A stretch of 64,000 nucleotides of DNA, from the NCBI RefSeq assembly GCF_018861705.1, contig NZ_JAHLEC010000003.1:1-64000 (forward strand). Reading direction: 5' to 3'. The notes under the pieces were generated by a model. That model worked only from the letters and a program-made list of their open reading frames with translations, ran no database searches and was not told the origin of the DNA. Origin of the DNA: Clostridium psychrophilum (GTDB taxonomy: Bacteria > Bacillota > Clostridia > Clostridiales > Clostridiaceae). Both the position numbers and the translations under genes were made by a program. Of the stretch, positions 55,943 to 64,000 are shown piece by piece; the first letter of the stretch is position 1, and each line of letters starts with the position of its first letter.

Positions 55943-56974
55943 TTACCTGCCCTTTATTCTCCATACCTTTTTATAAAATGTTTTCCACATACCCAGTACA
56001 CTGTCTTTCGAGTAGAAATTATGTCCTCTTATTGCTTTTTCTTTAGCCTGATCATAATAACTTGAATCATTCTTTAATTTTAATATAGCTTTCACAAAAC
56101 CTTCATTGTCATGTTCTCTTAAATAATAATCAAATAATATACCCTCATAAAGTTCTAAATCTCTTAATAATATCGGAGTATAGGTATTCATTGCTTCTAA
56201 TATTGACATAGGGAAAAGCTCATTATAAGATGGCATGAAAAGAACATCCGATACGTTATATATATCATTCATCAAATCTCTCTCAACTATTCCTGTAAAT
56301 AATATATTTTTTGGTGAATTATCCATTTCTTTTTTTAATTCCTTATATCCATCAGTAATGTTTCCAAATGAAAACCCACCAGCCCAAATAAATTGTATCT
56401 CAGGAAGTTTTTTTGCTATATTTATAAAATCAATGACACCTTTTCTTGTTTGTATTTGTCCTACTCCAAGTACAACAAAAGCATCCTTTGCGATTTTTAA
56501 TTTTTCCTTGGCATTATATTTTTCTTCATTTGAAAGATTATAAAATTTTTCATCTGAAACATAATTGGGAATATACGTGATTTTCTTTTTTTGAATATCG
56601 TATGCTTCAAGTTTAGGTATAAAGTTAGGGTTAACCGTAACTAAGTAATCCATATTTCTATAAAAACTTATAATATATTTATAAAAAATTTTCTTAATAA
56701 AATTTGGTAACTTAATACTTCCTTCTATAGTTTCTGGCAAGAAATGTACATAACCTACTGTTACACCTTTTCTTTTAGCGAAAGGTATACTTAAATAATG
56801 CTTTAAGTCAATAGTATGATAATGCATTATTTCAGTTCTTGCTCTTTTGTTTATTACGACTTTATATTCTTTATCTAATCCATTTTGGACCAAATTTACT
56901 TGTTCTAAGTAAGCTGACCCTACCCCTTGACCTTTAACCTTATCTGCAGATGACAGCATATTTATAGTCGGCAT
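55943..56974 (-). CDS. Family-4 glycosyltransferase 2 of glycolipid set
   Basis: A 343-residue GT-B enzyme. PTINMLSSADKVKGQGVGSAY opens the acceptor domain, VLGVGQIQTRKGVIDFINIA forms the donor loop and MPSYNELFPMSILEAMNT the E-x7-E region. The start was set to the ATG at 56974 after GGAGTG. Closely related enzymes add a second sugar to monoglucosyl lipids, which fits the neighbour at 54268, but the acceptor is not proven. The flippase-like gene that should follow is broken. Confidence 0.88.
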   Translation of the reverse strand: MPTINMLSSADKVKGQGVGSAYLEQVNLVQNGLDKEYKVVINKRARTEIMHYHTIDLKHYLSIPFAKRKGVTVGYVHFLPETIEGSIKLPNFIKKIFYKYIISFYRNMDYLVTVNPNFIPKLEAYDIQKKKITYIPNYVSDEKFYNLSNEEKYNAKEKLKIAKDAFVVLGVGQIQTRKGVIDFINIAKKLPEIQFIWAGGFSFGNITDGYKELKKEMDNSPKNILFTGIVERDLMNDIYNVSDVLFMPSYNELFPMSILEAMNTYTPILLRDLELYEGILFDYYLREHDNEGFVKAILKLKNDSSYYDQAKEKAIRGHNFYSKDSVLGMWKTFYKKVWRIKGR

Positions 56975-57210
56975 AATAGTCACTCCTATCTAATATAACC
57001 TTATTAATACATTTATTGTACTCTATTATTATTAAGTATTGATTAATATTACCTTAAAATTTTCTTAAATTTCACGAAATAGCTATAAATTTCTACTTAT
57101 AATTAATTTTGCCCAACTTTTTTGCTTTTAATATTGATTAATTAATAATATTTATTATATGCATAAATTATATATTTCATTTATACAATTTTAATTTAAA
57201 CAATTAGTAT

Positions 57211-58053
57211 TCACATTTTCAAAAATTCTTTATATATATTAAGTCTATTTTTACTTCTATTTTTGTTATGTCCAAAACAAGTTATAGCTAAAAATATCAT
57301 TCCTATAGCTAAAAATATTCCATGAATTTCTAGAGGATATTTCACTGCTATTGATGAAAATGATGAAGTTACCAAAAGAGCCATAAGGTTGTTTATAAAA
57401 TGAGCAAATATGCTTAAATAAATTGAACCTGATCTTAAATAAATAAGTCCAAGAACAATCCCTAGGAAAAAGGCATTTATACCTTGAGCAATATTCATAT
57501 GTACTACGGCAAACAATAACGCAGATACTAAAAGCGCTATATTAGGGCTTATTTTTCTTGCCATTCCCCTTAATAGTATTCCTCTAAAAATAATTTCTTC
57601 ATAAATAGGTGCTATAACAATGGTACTAAATATGGATATAATTGGCGATACAGTGTCCCCATTAAATACTTCATTAATAAATTGAGGCATAGATATTGTA
57701 CTTATCCACAAGTTTAAACTATTATCAAATATCATACGAAATCCGATAATCATGAACGTTGCATAAGCAAAACTTGTTAAATTTAAATAATTACTCAAAT
57801 TACTATCCTCTGATTCATTACTAAGCCATTTTATTAAAATAATGACAACATAATATTTAACCAAAACTCCAAAAACAAAAATTACATAAGGAACAATTTT
57901 TTCATAATTTCCTGAAAACAAATTTGTGATTTCTACAGGTACTTGTCCGAACACTTCCAATAAAATTGATAGAAACATTACAAATAGAGCTTTAACAATT
58001 CCCATTCTTTTTATATTCGTGCTTCCATTTTCTAATTTCTCTAAAAATTCCAT
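57211..58053 (-). CDS. CPBP-family intramembrane protease
   Basis: A 280-residue membrane protein with about eight hydrophobic helices. The catalytic motif PIYEEIIFRGIL (about 150-161), FAVVHMN and HFINN are the three conserved motifs of CAAX-protease/bacteriocin-processing (Abi) proteins. Substrates are unknown. No bacteriocin gene is adjacent. It has its own weak ribosome site (AAGAG). Confidence 0.92.
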   Translation of the reverse strand: MEFLEKLENGSTNIKRMGIVKALFVMFLSILLEVFGQVPVEITNLFSGNYEKIVPYVIFVFGVLVKYYVVIILIKWLSNESEDSNLSNYLNLTSFAYATFMIIGFRMIFDNSLNLWISTISMPQFINEVFNGDTVSPIISIFSTIVIAPIYEEIIFRGILLRGMARKISPNIALLVSALLFAVVHMNIAQGINAFFLGIVLGLIYLRSGSIYLSIFAHFINNLMALLVTSSFSSIAVKYPLEIHGIFLAIGMIFLAITCFGHNKNRSKNRLNIYKEFLKM

Positions 58054-58257
58054 TTAATCACTCTTTCTAACTTATTGTAGCCCTTTAAATACCATAACAA
58101 GTTCTATTTTATTTTAGTTTATCTTACATGCAATAATATTTTTAAAGTCTAATTTTTTTTGCAAAAACTAGCTATTTCAATTTTAATTAATTTAATTTTT
58201 CCTTTTAATTTATATATGTATAGCTATAAATACATAATTTAGTGATATTAAATAAGT

Positions 58258-58365
58258 TTAATTGTCATTCTCACATATAGAAAGCATACCATCTTTACAT
58301 TGATTTAAGAGTTCCTGCGCCTTTATCTCGTTCATTTGCCTTTCAATTTTTCTAATTGCTTTCAT
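58258..58365 (-). CDS. Possible small protein, 35 residues
   Basis: Starts ATG about nine bases after AAGGATAG. The predicted product is a charged helix, MKAIRKIERQMNEIKAQELL and then NQCKDGMLSICENDN, with two Cys. Not recognised. Base composition is richer in G and C than the surrounding spacer, which supports coding, but no homologue could be checked. Confidence 0.4.
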   Translation of the reverse strand: MKAIRKIERQMNEIKAQELLNQCKDGMLSICENDN

Positions 58366-58494
58366 CTCAAATCACTATCCTTTCTAATATTACAGATTTA
58401 AGTGTAACATAAATTTTATATAATATTATGTTAACTTAATGCAAACCTTTTACATACACCTTCTATTATTATCCATTTAGGGTGTTTTGTAAAC

Positions 58495-58548
58495 AAAAAA
58501 AATCTATGTTTCTATATTGTAAAATCCAATATCTAGAAACACAGATTA
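58495..58548 (-). terminator. Terminator after the CAP-domain gene
   Basis: Arms AATCTATGTTTCTATATTG and CAATATCTAGAAACACAGATT pair with a few mismatches around a short loop, followed on the minus strand by TTTTTTTTG. Confidence 0.8.
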
Positions 58549-58564
58549 ATTAATGTTAAATTAT

Positions 58565-59323
58565 TTATTTTCCTATGAATTGTTGAGTCCAATAAATAGT
58601 TCCATCTGAATTTTTCGCTACTCCAACTCCTATTTCAGTAAAATCTTTACTTAAAATATTAGCTTTGTGTCCTGGAGAATTCATCCAAGAAGTCATTACT
58701 GAAGCAGCAGTTTGCTGACCCATAGCTATGTTTTCACCAGCTGCTGTATATGTTATGCCAAATTGTTTCATCATGTCAAAAGGTGAACCATAAGTTGGTG
58801 ATGTATGAGAAAAATAATTATTTTTTGCCATATCACTAGACTTAGTTCTAGCTACCCCTGAAAGCTGTGAATTATCTTTTAATGGAGCTAGTCCCTGTTT
58901 TGCTCTTTCCTTATTAACTAATGTTACTACTTCTTTTTCTAATTTATTATTCGCTGTCGTAGCCGGTGCTGTTGTTGCCTTAGTAGTCGTTGTTTTTGTA
59001 GCTTCTGTCTTTGTAGGTGTTGCTTTTGTAGGTGTTGCTTTTGCAGGCGTTGCTTTTGTAGGTGTTGCTTTTGTAGGTGTTGCTTTTGCAGGCGTTGCCT
59101 TGCAAGGGACTTGAGATTTAACAGCTAAACAATTTGAAGCTTTAATCCCATACTTAGCACATATCTGTTGTATAGTTTCTCCTGACTTAGCAGTGCAATT
59201 GATGGTATTACCCTTAACAATGTAATTAGCAGTGTTAACATCTTGGGCATACACTGTTGAACCTATTCCTGTTGTTGCTAAAATACCTAAAGTCAATATT
59301 AATGTTCTTAAATTTTTCTTCAT
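58565..59323 (-). CDS. Secreted CAP (SCP-like) domain protein
   Basis: A 252-residue exported protein: signal peptide (about 1-26, ending TVYAQ), a short Cys-containing region resembling a degenerate LysM (about 33-74), a repetitive KATPT/KATPA linker (about 75-105) and a C-terminal CAP domain (about 127-250). CAP motifs seen are VNKERAKQGLAPL, YFSHTSP, GENIAMGQ, WMNSPGHKANIL and GVGVAKNSDGTIYWTQQF. Similar proteins are found in spore coats and clostridial envelopes (YkwD type). A strong terminator follows it. Confidence 0.93.
   Translation of the reverse strand: MKKNLRTLILTLGILATTGIGSTVYAQDVNTANYIVKGNTINCTAKSGETIQQICAKYGIKASNCLAVKSQVPCKATPAKATPTKATPTKATPAKATPTKATPTKTEATKTTTTKATTAPATTANNKLEKEVVTLVNKERAKQGLAPLKDNSQLSGVARTKSSDMAKNNYFSHTSPTYGSPFDMMKQFGITYTAAGENIAMGQQTAASVMTSWMNSPGHKANILSKDFTEIGVGVAKNSDGTIYWTQQFIGK
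59009..59101 (-). repeat. 15-bp tandem repeats coding K-A-T-P-(T/A)
   Basis: Six copies of a 15-base unit, arranged as a 45-base higher-order pattern in which the A-variant is followed by two T-variants. They encode the Lys-Ala-Thr-Pro linker of the CAP-domain protein and are prone to length change. Confidence 0.9.
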
Positions 59324-59509
59324 CTTTTGTACCTCACCTTCTTCATTTTAATATGCAAATCAAGTTTTTCTCTTTGCATACTCATGTTATCATCTAAGTG
59401 AGGTTTTCGCATCTTTTATTGCTGGATATTTTGTAATATTATGTCGTAATTGATTATAGTTGTAACTTTAGTGTCATCTTTTGTCTTATTAAGATTTCTA
59501 TATTTTATC

Positions 59510-61684
59510 TTACTTTTTTAAATTAAGCTTAGCAAAAGCCTCCGCCATAGCAGAATTTCCAGAATTAACAGGTTCATCTTTCTTATTCTGCTGATTTAAG
59601 AATCTACTAACATCTTTTTTATTTAAAACACTTTTTTCTGCCCCACGACGTTTAGTAAAGGCTGAAAGCTTTTCTCTATAACCACAACAACTGCAAACAA
59701 ATATTTTGCCTTCACCATCGCCTCTAATCTCCATCTTTTTATGACAAGTAGGACAACGTGCATTAGAAGTCTGCGAAACTCCCTTACGATATCCACAGTC
59801 TCTATCCGAGCAGACTAACATTTTACCCCTTTTACCGTTAACCTCAAGCAAATACTTACCACAATCGGGGCATTTTACCCTTGCGACATTATCATGCTTA
59901 TATATCGTCGTAGAAGCTACAACGTTTTTCACAAGCTTTGATGCATATTCTCTCATATCTTTTACAAAATTCATAGAGTTAGCTTTTCCCTTGCCTATAA
60001 GTTGAAGTTGCTTCTCCCATTTAGCCGTAAGTTCAGGCGATTTTAACTCTTGTGGGACTAACCCAATTAACTGTATACCCTTTGAGGTTGGATGAATATC
60101 TTTACCTTTTCTCTCCATATAGAAAGTGTTAAATAATTTTTCAATTACATCAGCACGAGTTGCTGGAGTTCCAAGTCCTGAAGTGTTATCCATGGCCTCT
60201 CTTAAACTTCTATCATCGATATTCTTTCCTGGATGCTCCATAGCAGTAAGTAGAGTTGCTTCATTATATCTAGCAGGTGGCTTTGTTTTTTCATTCACAG
60301 ACCTAACTCCAGTAAGTTTAACTGCATCCCCCTTATTAATAGGTGGAAGTGATTGATCCTTTTCCTGGTTATCACCTGAACTGCTTATTTCTTTCCAACC
60401 CTTTGATTTAACTATTTTGCCTTTTGCCGAGAAGCTTTCACCCTTAACATTTATAACTACAGTGGTTTGCTCATACTCGAAAGGCTGACTTAATACTTCC
60501 AAAAATCTTTTTACGACTAGATCATAAATATTTCTTTCTTCTTTGTTTAAGCTTGATAAATCCACATGTTGCTCCGTAGGAATTATAGCATGATGATCTG
60601 ACACTTTGCTATTATCTACAAGTCTACTTGTAGTATGTATTCTACCTTTTATTATGTTTCTAGCAGCTTTCTCATATGGTCCTATTGCTATGCTCTTTAA
60701 TCTATCCATCAATGTAGGTACTATATCAGTAGTAATATGCCTTGAATCTGTTCTTGGATAAGATAATATCTTATGATTTTCATATAATCTCTGCATCTGA
60801 TTAAGAGTTTGCTTTGCAGAATATCCGAACTTCCTATTTGCATCTCTTTGAAGCTCTGTTAAATCATATGCAAGTGGTGGAAGCTCTTTTTTAGATGATT
60901 TATTTAATTCGACTACAGTTCCCATTTGATTGTTTACCCTAGCTGCAACATCTTCCGCCTTTTGCTTATCAAATGTACGTGAGTCTCCATTTTTACTTGA
61001 CCAATGAACTGTAAAGTCATTTACCTTTCCGTTTACTGTCCAATAATCCTTTGGAATGAATTTTTTTATTTCATTTTCTCTTTCAACAATAAGCGCTAAT
61101 GTTGGTGTTTGAACTCTTCCTGCTGATAATTGAGCATTATATTTACAAGTTAATGCTCTAGTTACGTTGAGTCCTATAAGCCAATCTGCTTGCGCTCTTG
61201 ATTGAGCTGCCCAAAATAAGTTTTCATAATCTCTACCAGGTTTAAGATTCGCAAATCCATCTTTTATTGCTTTTTCAGTTTGCGAGGAAATCCACAACCT
61301 CTTTAAAGGCTTTCTAAATCCTGCCTTTTGAATAATCCAACGTGCAACAAGTTCGCCTTCACGCCCAGCATCTGTAGCAATAACAAGCTCATCTACGTCA
61401 CTTCTTTTAAGCAATTCATGTACAATCTTATATTGCTTTGACGTTTCCTTAATAACAACCAATTTCAAATCCTTTGGTAACATAGGAAGATCTTCTATTC
61501 TCCAGCTTTTATATCTTTCATCATATGCCTCTGGATCTGCAAGTGTAACAAGATGCCCTAATGCCCAGGTTACAATATACTTTGATCCCATTAAATACCC
61601 ATTTCCACCTTGGGTACAATTTAATACTTTTGCAAGTTCACGACCGACAGAAGGTTTCTCTGCAAGCACTAATATTTTTCCCAT
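59510..61684 (-). CDS. topB: DNA topoisomerase III
   Basis: Type IA topoisomerase, 724 residues. The Toprim domain opens KILVLAEKPSVGRELAKVL and has VIATDAGREGELVAR (about 103-117). The active-site Tyr lies in SYPRTDSRHI (about 308). Two C-terminal zinc ribbons, CPDCGKYLL...CSDRDCGY and CPTCHKKM...CSCCGY, follow, then a short basic tail. The ATG has a GAGG site. The gene is divergent from the exonuclease at 61964. Confidence 0.97.
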   Translation of the reverse strand: MGKILVLAEKPSVGRELAKVLNCTQGGNGYLMGSKYIVTWALGHLVTLADPEAYDERYKSWRIEDLPMLPKDLKLVVIKETSKQYKIVHELLKRSDVDELVIATDAGREGELVARWIIQKAGFRKPLKRLWISSQTEKAIKDGFANLKPGRDYENLFWAAQSRAQADWLIGLNVTRALTCKYNAQLSAGRVQTPTLALIVERENEIKKFIPKDYWTVNGKVNDFTVHWSSKNGDSRTFDKQKAEDVAARVNNQMGTVVELNKSSKKELPPLAYDLTELQRDANRKFGYSAKQTLNQMQRLYENHKILSYPRTDSRHITTDIVPTLMDRLKSIAIGPYEKAARNIIKGRIHTTSRLVDNSKVSDHHAIIPTEQHVDLSSLNKEERNIYDLVVKRFLEVLSQPFEYEQTTVVINVKGESFSAKGKIVKSKGWKEISSSGDNQEKDQSLPPINKGDAVKLTGVRSVNEKTKPPARYNEATLLTAMEHPGKNIDDRSLREAMDNTSGLGTPATRADVIEKLFNTFYMERKGKDIHPTSKGIQLIGLVPQELKSPELTAKWEKQLQLIGKGKANSMNFVKDMREYASKLVKNVVASTTIYKHDNVARVKCPDCGKYLLEVNGKRGKMLVCSDRDCGYRKGVSQTSNARCPTCHKKMEIRGDGEGKIFVCSCCGYREKLSAFTKRRGAEKSVLNKKDVSRFLNQQNKKDEPVNSGNSAMAEAFAKLNLKK

Positions 61685-61777
61685 ATATATAACTTCCTCT
61701 CATATGTTAATTAATTTACTGAGCCATATCTATTTCTTTTAATTTATATGTAAATTATTAATTTTCAAAATATAAAT

Positions 61778-61802
61778 AATATTAGAGAGTTTCTCTAATA
61801 TT
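61778..61802. promoter_or_regulatory. Perfect inverted repeat between topB and exonuclease
   Basis: AATATTAGAGA (61778-61788) and TCTCTAATATT (61792-61802) separated by three bases. No T-run follows on either strand, so an operator is more likely than a terminator. Confidence 0.45.
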
Positions 61803-61963
61803 GATTGAAAAATAATATTATATTATCACCATACTTATTATAGACTACTTTATATGCAATGTTCAATTATTTATAGCTAAGGCATAAGAGTGAATGTGTT
61901 TTTTGTTGCCTTAAATGATATACTACATAATATGAAATATAAAATATGTTTAGAGGTAATTAA

Positions 61964-62746
61964 ATGAATTATATAGTTTTTGATTTAGAATTTAACCAAG
62001 GATACAACTTTACAAATGAAATTAAAAATACAATAAACCCCAAATGTCCTTTTGAAATAATTCAAATTGGGGCTATAAAGCTAAATAACGATTTAGAGAC
62101 GATTGAGACTCTAAATGTCTTAGTAAAACCTCAAGTATATCCTGCTCTTAATCCCTTTGTTAAAGAACTTACTGGAATTACGATGAATGACCTAGATGCC
62201 GGTGTATCTTTCAAAGAAATGTATAACGCTCTTTTAAAATTCATTGGAGCTGATAACAGTGTACTCTGCGTATGGGGTGCAACTGACATAAAAGAGTTAT
62301 TCCAAAATATAGAATATTATAAATTAGATGCCTTGTTTGTACCCAAAGAATATATTAATATTCAATCATATGCATCAACCTCACTTAATTGCAAAAAAGG
62401 GATTAATATCGGGCTAAGTAATGCAACTGAATTGCTAAATATACCTATTAAAAATAAGTTTCATGACGCTTTAAACGATGCTTACTATACTGCCGAGATA
62501 TTCAAAATAATTTATAGTAAAAAAATGAAACCTAATATATATATTCGAAATAAGCATACATTGTTAAACAGGTCCAATACCCAAACTTATAAAGCGGATT
62601 TTCCCAAGCTAATAAATCAAATGGAAAAAATGTTTAAGAGAGAAATGACAGTAGACGAGAGATCTATAATCAAACTAGCTTATATTATGGGTAAAACAAA
62701 TCAATTTCAAATTAAAATAACTCCAACTCCTATATCAAAAAAATAA
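61964..62746 (+). CDS. DEDDh 3'-5' exonuclease (DnaQ/RNase T-like)
   Basis: A 260-residue nuclease. IVFDLEFNQ (Asp and Glu, about 4-12), the central VWGATDIKELF (Asp) and FHDALNDAYYTAEIF (His and Asp, about 166-180) make up the metal-binding DEDDh set. Similar to KapD/sporulation-inhibitor exonucleases in Firmicutes. The substrate, RNA or DNA, cannot be told. A TTAGAGG site precedes the ATG. Confidence 0.88.
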   Translation: MNYIVFDLEFNQGYNFTNEIKNTINPKCPFEIIQIGAIKLNNDLETIETLNVLVKPQVYPALNPFVKELTGITMNDLDAGVSFKEMYNALLKFIGADNSVLCVWGATDIKELFQNIEYYKLDALFVPKEYINIQSYASTSLNCKKGINIGLSNATELLNIPIKNKFHDALNDAYYTAEIFKIIYSKKMKPNIYIRNKHTLLNRSNTQTYKADFPKLINQMEKMFKREMTVDERSIIKLAYIMGKTNQFQIKITPTPISKK

Positions 62747-62781
62747 AATCAGTATAGTGTTTACTCTATACTGATTTTTAA
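62746..62781. terminator. Bidirectional terminator
   Basis: AAAATCAGTATAG and CTATACTGATTTT pair around a short loop, between the convergent exonuclease and HNH genes. Confidence 0.85.
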
Positions 62782-62788
62782 AATTTTA

Positions 62789-63496
62789 TTAATTTTCTGT
62801 TTCTTCACTTACATTGACATCTTCTACATTAGTATTTTTATTTTCTAAATTAGCTTTTCTATTGTCTAATGTATTAAGATTTATATGATGAGTAACCATA
62901 TCTTCAGTTGTACCCATTATAAATCTATTCAAATAAATTTTCCCACCTGGAGTATTTGCTATTGCATAAGGCTCTTTGTCCTTCTTAAATAGAACCCAAG
63001 TACGGTTGTTGTTAATTACTCTATTTACATCTTCTTTATCTATTATAGTTCTTGTCTTCTCTTTACCGTATCTGTCTCTTAATATTACAGCAACAGTATT
63101 TTCATCTAATTTTTCATAATCATTAATTGTATTTTGATCATATATTTCTATATTACATCTTCTATTATCTAGAGTATCTCCATTAATATGCCTTACAGGT
63201 GCTTTAGGATGAACATCTAAAATAAATGATTGTAAACTTTGTTTCCTTCTATATTTCTTTTCTTCAATATAATAACTACTCAAATTTTGCGCTAAGAAGT
63301 TATTAGCACCTTTATTCCATTCCGCAAACCAAAGACCTTTTTCCAATACCTTTTGCAAATCATTTGTATCTATTTTACAATCAATTGTATTTCCGTCTTT
63401 TTTAACTAATTTTAAAATAGTGATATTTTCTAGCGTCTGATATTTGTTTGATTTGGTTTCAACTTTAGTGGTTTCTGTTTTATTTTCGTTTTTTAT
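62789..63496 (-). CDS. HNH endonuclease-like protein, start codon uncertain
   Basis: Two copies of an HNH-type half-motif are visible: RHINGDTLDNRRCNIE and HHINLNTLDNRKANLE, each with a preceding strand-rich segment, so the protein is an internal duplication. The first in-frame standard start is TTG at 63358, without a ribosome site. The frame stays open and protein-like upstream (TLENITILKLVKKDGNTIDC) to a good GAGGTG site, but the only suitably spaced codon is ATA at 63494-63496 (ATC three bases earlier). The product from ATA would be 235 residues. It has its own promoter with an embedded palindrome. Nuclease activity is not proven; the first copy lacks the first His of the usual HH pair. 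Confidence 0.72.
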   Translation of the reverse strand: MKNENKTETTKVETKSNKYQTLENITILKLVKKDGNTIDCKIDTNDLQKVLEKGLWFAEWNKGANNFLAQNLSSYYIEEKKYRRKQSLQSFILDVHPKAPVRHINGDTLDNRRCNIEIYDQNTINDYEKLDENTVAVILRDRYGKEKTRTIIDKEDVNRVINNNRTWVLFKKDKEPYAIANTPGGKIYLNRFIMGTTEDMVTHHINLNTLDNRKANLENKNTNVEDVNVSEETEN

Positions 63497-63835
63497 GATA
63501 GGACACCTCTTTCTTCTATTTAGGCATCTTCAAAAAAATAACCAGTCAGCATGCTAGTCTATTTTTTTCATCTGCCTTATAAGGGATTAAAAATCACGTA
63601 TACCTTAATATTTCCCTAATTTTTTATTAACAACTCAATTTTCATCTAGAAAACACATGTTTATTTTTAATCGATTATATTAATTATATCACATTCATTG
63701 TGATAAAGTCACCCCTATTGAAATGAATTTAAAATTTGTTTGTTTAAAAAAATTAAAATCATTATTAGCATTATTTTTTTTGGTTAAACTTCTTAATAGA
63801 TACATTATGGAGAAAATATAAACAACATATTTGAT
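63497..63835. other. Region between HNH gene and RluF-like gene
   Basis: Holds the HNH ribosome site, its promoter (63683-63712) and an AT-rich remainder without recognisable features. Confidence 0.5.
63683..63712 (-). promoter_or_regulatory. Promoter of HNH gene with overlapping operator
   Basis: On the minus strand GTGACT (63707-63712), an 18-base spacer and TATAAT (63683-63688). A perfect inverted repeat TATCACA-N5-TGTGATA (63687-63705) fills the spacer, where a bound repressor would block polymerase. Confidence 0.55.
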
Positions 63836-64000
63836 CTAGCTATTTTTTAATTGCTTTATCTCCATATCAGTAAGGTATCGCCAGGTTCCAACATCTATTT
63901 CACTTAACTTTATATTGATAATTCTTGTTCTTTCTAAACTCGTAACTGTATATCCAAGAGCTTTGCTCATTCTACGAATTTGTTTATTTAATCCTTGAGT
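63836..64000 (-). CDS. 23S rRNA pseudouridine synthase, RluF-like (partial)
   Basis: The C-terminal 54 residues of a gene that begins beyond the window. [17 protein letters not shown] and [14 protein letters not shown] are the conserved end of RluF/RsuA-family synthases, followed by [15 protein letters not shown]. The 5' part is not visible. Confidence 0.85.
   Translation of the reverse strand, partial: TQGLNKQIRRMSKALGYTVTSLERTRIINIKLSEIDVGTWRYLTDMEIKQLKNS

Larger units (their letters stand above)
58054..58564. other. Region between CAP-protein and CPBP genes
   Basis: It contains a possible 35-codon gene (58258-58365) and the terminator of the CAP-protein gene (58495-58548). The rest is AT-rich with no evident feature. 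Confidence 0.5.

Noticed and set aside
57211-58053. CPBP protease as part of a bacteriocin system
   Set aside because: No precursor peptide, ABC exporter or immunity-like neighbour is present.
62789-63496. HNH gene as a group I intron or homing element
   Set aside because: No flanking intron structure or interrupted host gene is visible; the gene has its own promoter and terminator.

Overview
The window is AT-rich DNA from an endospore-forming anaerobic Firmicute, most probably Clostridium sensu stricto. The reasons are strong GGAGG-type ribosome sites, frequent TTG starts, a reverse rubrerythrin, many sporulation genes (yyaC, spoIIID, spoIIQ, spoIID, spoIIR, sipL-like, yabG, ypeB, cotS family) and Firmicute-style gene order. 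The species cannot be named from sequence alone. No phage, insertion sequence or CRISPR array is visible. Almost all genes are on the minus strand; the + strand holds yyaC, a Crp/Fnr regulator, reverse rubrerythrin, rpmE, two spore-cluster glycosyltransferases and an exonuclease.

Layout. 1-2300: metK with a SAM-I riboswitch, then five tRNA genes (Tyr, Thr, Val, Tyr, Thr) in which the Tyr-Thr pair is duplicated. 2.6-9.2 kb: yyaC, then a sporulation and cell-wall block read leftward as ywmB-murA-spoIID-spoIIQ-spoIIID-mbl. 9.4-16.5 kb: the F-type ATP synthase operon atpIBEFHAGDC. 17-20.8 kb: wecB, tagO and dCMP deaminase, then a ferredoxin-type protein divergent from a Crp/Fnr regulator. 21.9-32.8 kb: reverse rubrerythrin, then upp, rpiB, a ywlE remnant, sua5, a ZIP transporter, prfA, prmC, yqhQ, tdk, rpmE and rho. 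33-45 kb: pyrG, a small HTH-like protein, a DUF1934 protein, a PP-loop protein, ddl, ypeB, spoIIR, ispE, a SipL-like SPOCS/LysM protein, veg and yabG. 45-52 kb: a spore-coat cluster of three CotS-family kinase-fold proteins, one degenerate CotS relative, a small coiled-coil protein and two family-4 glycosyltransferases. 52-58 kb: larB-larC, two probable lipid glycosyltransferases around a broken flippase-like gene, and a CPBP protease. 58.5-64 kb: a secreted CAP protein, topB, a DEDDh exonuclease, an HNH protein and the C-terminus of an RluF-like pseudouridine synthase.

Several sets work together: envelope precursors (murA, ddl, wecB, tagO, ispE), the spore engulfment and coat pathway (spoIIR, spoIID, spoIIQ, spoIIID, sipL-like, yabG, cotS/glycosyltransferases, ypeB, yyaC), nucleotide salvage and synthesis (upp, tdk, dCMP deaminase, pyrG) and translation (tRNAs, prfA, prmC, rpmE, sua5).

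The most unusual points are two decayed genes recognisable only from residual motifs and context (ywlE; a flippase-like gene), two genes whose homology or reading frame extends upstream of any ATG/GTG/TTG (prmC and the HNH gene), a consensus promoter followed at once by an intrinsic terminator at 34684-34751, a Rho factor with three tandem 15-residue Asn/Lys-rich repeats, a CotS relative that has lost its kinase motifs, and a 28-bp perfect hairpin that overlaps a stop codon.
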